The notes beneath the pieces were generated by a model, which was not told the DNA's origin, did not search any database, and worked only from the letters and a program-made list of their open reading frames with translations. A stretch of DNA of 15,510 bases, taken from positions 1 through 15,510 of the forward strand of contig JBKEDS010000080.1 in NCBI GenBank assembly GCA_047975545.1. The letters are read 5' to 3'. Made by a program: the position numbers and the translations under genes. How positions within the stretch are numbered: the stretch's first letter is position 1; every line of letters starts with the position of its first letter. Below are positions 12,907 through 15,510 of this stretch, piece after piece. This stretch comes from JBKEDS01 sp047975545 (GTDB lineage: Bacteria > Bacteroidota > Bacteroidia > Flavobacteriales > Flavobacteriaceae).

Positions 12907-13545
12907 TTAATGGGCGGCCAAATAATTGGCTACGCCGTTACGGTTGGCGTTCATGGCATCCTTGCCTTCTTCCCAGTTTGCGGGGCAAACCTCGCCGTTT
13001 TTTTGTACGTGGGTTAGGGCGTCTATTAGCCTTAGGTATTCGTTTACGTTTCGGCCCAGTGGCATATTGTTAACGCTTTCGTGCTGTACAAGGCCGTTTT
13101 CGTCTATTAAATACGTGGCACGGTAGGTTACGTTGTCGCCTTCAACTTGTACGGTATTGGTTTCTTCGTCGTAGGTTTCTTTGGTAATATCCAAAATGCC
13201 AAGAATACTGGATAGGTTACGGTTGCTATCGGCCAAAATAGGGTAGGTAACGCCTTCGATACCACCTTGGTCCTTTGGCGTGCTTAACCATGCAAAGTGT
13301 ACTTCGGGCGTGTCGCACGAAGCACCTATAACTACGGTGTTGCGTTTTTCAAATTCACCCAAGGCTGCTTGAAAAGCGTGCAATTCGGTAGGGCAAACAA
13401 AGGTAAAATCTTTTGGGTACCAAAATAAGAGTACTTTTTTATTGTTGTTAACTGCTTCTTCCAGAACGTTTACTTTAAAAGTATCGCCCATTTCGTTCAT
13501 TGCGTCAACGTTTAAATTTGGAAATTTTTTTCCTACTAATGCCAT
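12907..13545 (-). CDS. Typical 2-Cys peroxiredoxin (AhpC/Prx1 type)
   Basis: The 212-aa protein contains YPKDFTFVCPTE (43-54) with peroxidatic Cys51 and its PxxxT/SxxC loop, and GEVCPANWEEGKDAM (184-198) with resolving Cys187, so it is a typical 2-Cys enzyme forming disulfide-linked dimers. An extra Cys77 is present. The GGLG loop linked to over-oxidation sensitivity reads GGIEG (94-98), and no C-terminal YF motif follows, which points to a robust form. It reduces H2O2, organic peroxides or peroxynitrite in the cytosol. No ahpF is nearby; the downstream thioredoxin-like gene is the likely electron donor. It has its own promoter. Confidence 0.95.
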   Translation of the reverse strand: MALVGKKFPNLNVDAMNEMGDTFKVNVLEEAVNNNKKVLLFWYPKDFTFVCPTELHAFQAALGEFEKRNTVVIGASCDTPEVHFAWLSTPKDQGGIEGVTYPILADSNRNLSSILGILDITKETYDEETNTVQVEGDNVTYRATYLIDENGLVQHESVNNMPLGRNVNEYLRLIDALTHVQKNGEVCPANWEEGKDAMNANRNGVANYLAAH

Positions 13546-13584
13546 CTGTTTTATATTTATTGGTTATTAAATTTTTTAATACTG

Positions 13585-13592
13585 CAAATATA
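13585..13592 (-). promoter_or_regulatory. -7 element of the peroxiredoxin promoter
   Basis: TATATTTG on the minus strand fits TAnnTTTG and lies 39 nt from the ATG at 13545; transcription would begin near 13578. No clear -33 TTTG is seen, which would fit a promoter needing an activator. Confidence 0.55.
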
Positions 13593-13633
13593 AAACGGAT
13601 GTTTGTTTTTTTAAGGTGAAGCGAATTTTTATT

Positions 13634-13651
13634 ATCTATTTTAAAATAGAT
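13634..13651. promoter_or_regulatory. 18-bp perfect palindrome, candidate operator upstream of the peroxiredoxin gene
   Basis: ATCTATTTTAAAATAGAT is a perfect 9+9 palindrome. It is centred about 65 nt upstream of the predicted peroxiredoxin start of transcription, a common activator position, and 37 nt after the nhaC stop. The halves CTAT and ATAG resemble OxyR half-sites, but spacing here is 6 rather than 7. Without a U-tract on the minus strand, it is a poor nhaC terminator. Confidence 0.5.
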
Positions 13652-13688
13652 TTTGATTATTGGATTTTATTTTAATGATAGTTTAGTG

Positions 13689-15161
13689 TTATTTGGAAAC
13701 CAGTTGCCGTATTTTTATTGAAAAAGCCGCAAATAGAAGTGTTGTAAAAGGGCTAAGCCAATTAAAGAAAGCGTATCCGGCATAATGAAAAGTATCTACC
13801 CCCAACACGCCACTTTGGTAAGCGCCACAGGTGTTCCACGGTACTAAAACCGAGGTAACGGTACCAGAATCCTCCAAGGTGCGGGATAGGTTTTCGGGCG
13901 CCAATCCTTTTTCCCTAAAGGCTTGTGCGTACATTTTTCCCGGAACCACAATGGCCAAATATTGGTCGCTTGCCGTTATGTTAAGCGCCAAGCAACTGGC
14001 TACGGTACTGGCAAATAGGCCAAAGGTGGTATTGAATAGTTTTAAAAGCGATTTGGTAATGCGGGACAGCGCACCGATGCCGTCCATAATACCGCCAAAA
14101 ACCATGGCACAAATAATTAACAGAATGGTCCAAATCATGCCCGCCATGCCCCCGGCGTTAAATAAATCGTTTAATTTTTCGTTGCTTGTGGTAATCTGTG
14201 TTTCGGAAATTATGGCATTAAAAATACTATTGACGTTAGAATTTGATAACCGATTTAAAACATCCGGTTGAAACCACACCGAAAAAACAGCGGCCAAAAT
14301 AACGCCAACGCTTAACGCTATCAGTGGTTTTGTTTTTAAAAGGATTAGGGCAATAACCACAACGGGAACCCCAAACAACCAAGGCGTAATGTTAAAGGTG
14401 CCGCCTATGGTAGCTAATAAGCTGCTTAAATCGGCATTGCCCGTGGTTTCGGTATTTAGGCTTAAAACGGTAAAAATAATTAGGGTAATAATAATAGTTG
14501 GGGTAGTGGTCATGGCCATGTACCTAATGTGGGTAAACAAATCGGTTCCGGCCATGGCGGGCGCTAAGTTAGTGGTGTCGCTAAGGGGCGACATTTTGTC
14601 GCCAAAGTAAGCCCCCGAAATTACGGCGCCCGCAATCATGCCCGTATTAATGCCAAGTGCGTTGCCAATGCCTACAAGGGCAATGCCCACGGTTGCCGAG
14701 GTGGTCCAGGAGCTTCCGGTAGCAATTGAAATAACCGCACAAATAACAACCGAGGCGGGCAGGAAAATATTGGGGTTTAAAATTTCCAATCCGTAATAAA
14801 CCATAGCGGGAATAACACCGCTTATTAGCCAAGTGCCCGCCAATGCACCAACGAGCAAAAGAATTATAATGGGGGTAAAAACACTTTTTAAATTTTCCCA
14901 AATTTCGGTAAGCATTAATTTAAGGCTTACTTTGTTGAAAAAACCAACTACTGCGGCAATAGCCCCGCCCAGCAATAAAATAATCTGGTTGGTGTAAGTG
15001 CCAAACCATTCCTGGCCTTCAACAAAAAAAATATTGTACGCCAACAAACACATTAAAATAATAACGGGCAGGAGGGCTTCCCAAATATTAAGTTCTTTGT
15101 ATGCGATTATGCTTTGTTGGTCGGTTTTTATTTCTGAAATGTTACTATTGTCTCGCTGCAT
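13689..15161 (-). CDS. nhaC: NhaC-family Na+/H+ antiporter
   Basis: The 490-aa protein has about 11 hydrophobic segments and the NhaC/ArsB-like repeated layout. Family signatures are present: ISIATGSSWTTSATVGIAL (144-162), AYFGDKMSPLSDTTNLAP (184-201) and, in the second half, TVTSVLVPWNTCGAYQSGV (434-452), with NITASDQYLAIVVPGKMY (394-411) before it. NhaC proteins exchange cytoplasmic Na+ for external H+ at the inner membrane, for sodium and pH balance, which fits a saline habitat. A charged N-terminal tail of about 22 residues precedes the first membrane segment. AAAGG directly abuts the ATG, too close for a useful Shine-Dalgarno site. Some homologues carry out malate/lactate exchange (MleN), so the substrate is likely but not certain. 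Confidence 0.92.
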   Translation of the reverse strand: MQRDNSNISEIKTDQQSIIAYKELNIWEALLPVIILMCLLAYNIFFVEGQEWFGTYTNQIILLLGGAIAAVVGFFNKVSLKLMLTEIWENLKSVFTPIIILLLVGALAGTWLISGVIPAMVYYGLEILNPNIFLPASVVICAVISIATGSSWTTSATVGIALVGIGNALGINTGMIAGAVISGAYFGDKMSPLSDTTNLAPAMAGTDLFTHIRYMAMTTTPTIIITLIIFTVLSLNTETTGNADLSSLLATIGGTFNITPWLFGVPVVVIALILLKTKPLIALSVGVILAAVFSVWFQPDVLNRLSNSNVNSIFNAIISETQITTSNEKLNDLFNAGGMAGMIWTILLIICAMVFGGIMDGIGALSRITKSLLKLFNTTFGLFASTVASCLALNITASDQYLAIVVPGKMYAQAFREKGLAPENLSRTLEDSGTVTSVLVPWNTCGAYQSGVLGVDTFHYAGYAFFNWLSPFTTLLFAAFSIKIRQLVSK

Positions 15162-15211
15162 CCTTTAAAAATAGATTGTAATGTTACGATTTTGCGGTAA
15201 ATTTTGCAAAT

Positions 15212-15226
15212 AGTATTGCTAATACT
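15212..15226. promoter_or_regulatory. Short inverted repeat in the divergent nhaC / membrane-protein intergenic region
   Basis: AGTATT (15212-15217) and AATACT (15221-15226) form a perfect 6-bp inverted repeat around GCT. It lies 18 nt before the ATG of the rightward gene and about 50 nt upstream of nhaC. It could be an operator or a leader hairpin; length makes chance possible. Confidence 0.3.
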
Positions 15227-15244
15227 AAAAAACAATGAAAGCAG

Positions 15245-15510
15245 ATGAGTATTAATGAATGTTTTTTTGAATTTTTAATAGATACACCTTTCGAGAAAAA
15301 CTATTGGTGGTCTACCCTGTATTGGAAAATAGGTGCTATTTTGTTTTTAGGCTGTTATTATCAGCTTATTTTAACAAATAAGTGGTTTAAACGTATTTTA
15401 AAATATGCACTATTAGCTTTTGTAGGGTTTTCGGTAGTATACATACTACGTAATTGGAATACTTTTTTTAATAGTTTTTTTCCTGCCATAAGTGTTTTTG
15501 GATCGGTTAT
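15245..15510 (+). CDS. Unrecognised membrane protein, N-terminal part (runs off the right edge)
   Basis: An ATG at 15245 opens a frame that stays open to the end of the window (88 full codons). An in-frame TGA at 15236-15238 makes this the first possible start. The protein begins MSINECFFEFLIDTPFEKNY, followed by hydrophobic segments near 29-43 (IGAILFLGCYYQLIL), 55-67 (LLAFVGFSVVYIL) and one starting at the edge (FFPAISVFGSV). Spacing and composition recall small Bacteroidota membrane proteins found next to sensor kinases, but this is an impression. It is divergent from nhaC with 83 nt between them. Confidence 0.65.
   Translation, partial: MSINECFFEFLIDTPFEKNYWWSTLYWKIGAILFLGCYYQLILTNKWFKRILKYALLAFVGFSVVYILRNWNTFFNSFFPAISVFGSV

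Overview
The window looks like a chromosomal segment from a marine-type member of the Flavobacteriaceae (Bacteroidota). This rests on the flavobacterial promoter form TAnnTTTG upstream of most genes, weak or absent Shine-Dalgarno sites, a Bacteroidota-type integrase, the protein families present, and an AT-rich background. No 16S or other marker gene is present, so the genus is not assigned.

Left edge (1-1430): accessory DNA. The 3' end of an IS3-family transposase runs in from the left and appears to cut off the C-terminus of a tyrosine recombinase on the minus strand. Between the recombinase start and a tRNA-Ser(UGA) lie four copies of GGTGACC or its complement and a terminator hairpin. This is the usual layout of an integrative element or genomic island sitting at the 3' side of a tRNA gene, now decayed by the IS. 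The rest of the island would lie to the left, outside the window.

1430-4435: tRNA-Ser with its own promoter and terminator, then three plus-strand genes: an NfsB-like nitroreductase, a DegT/DnrJ/EryC1/StrS-family PLP aminotransferase, and a class II Fic protein. The Fic gene is visibly AT-richer than the aminotransferase gene and has its own promoter.

4448-10684: a tight minus-strand cluster read in the order ftsK, lolA, an LptF/LptG-family permease, ribB. Gaps are 18, 11 and 37 nt, which suggests cotranscription, though ribB also has a good promoter of its own. It joins chromosome translocation, lipoprotein and LPS export to the outer membrane, and a riboflavin enzyme whose second domain looks catalytically dead (RibBX-like).

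11052-13545: more minus-strand genes, read as 2-Cys peroxiredoxin, thioredoxin-like protein, an 85-aa conserved small protein, thiol peroxidase Tpx, and a DagK-family lipid kinase. The first four form a thiol-based peroxide-defence neighbourhood. Two imperfect or perfect hairpins made from dispersed repeat-like sequence separate genes here, and an 18-bp perfect palindrome sits upstream of the peroxiredoxin promoter.

13689-15510: an NhaC-family Na+/H+ antiporter on the minus strand and, divergent from it, the start of an unrecognised membrane protein that runs off the right edge.

No CRISPR array, rRNA, replication origin or complete mobile element was seen. Apart from the left edge and perhaps the Fic gene, the content reads as ordinary flavobacterial core genome. 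The best second-look items are the integrase/tRNA junction with its repeats, the degenerate second domain of RibB, the palindrome upstream of the peroxiredoxin gene, and the small protein tied to the redox genes.
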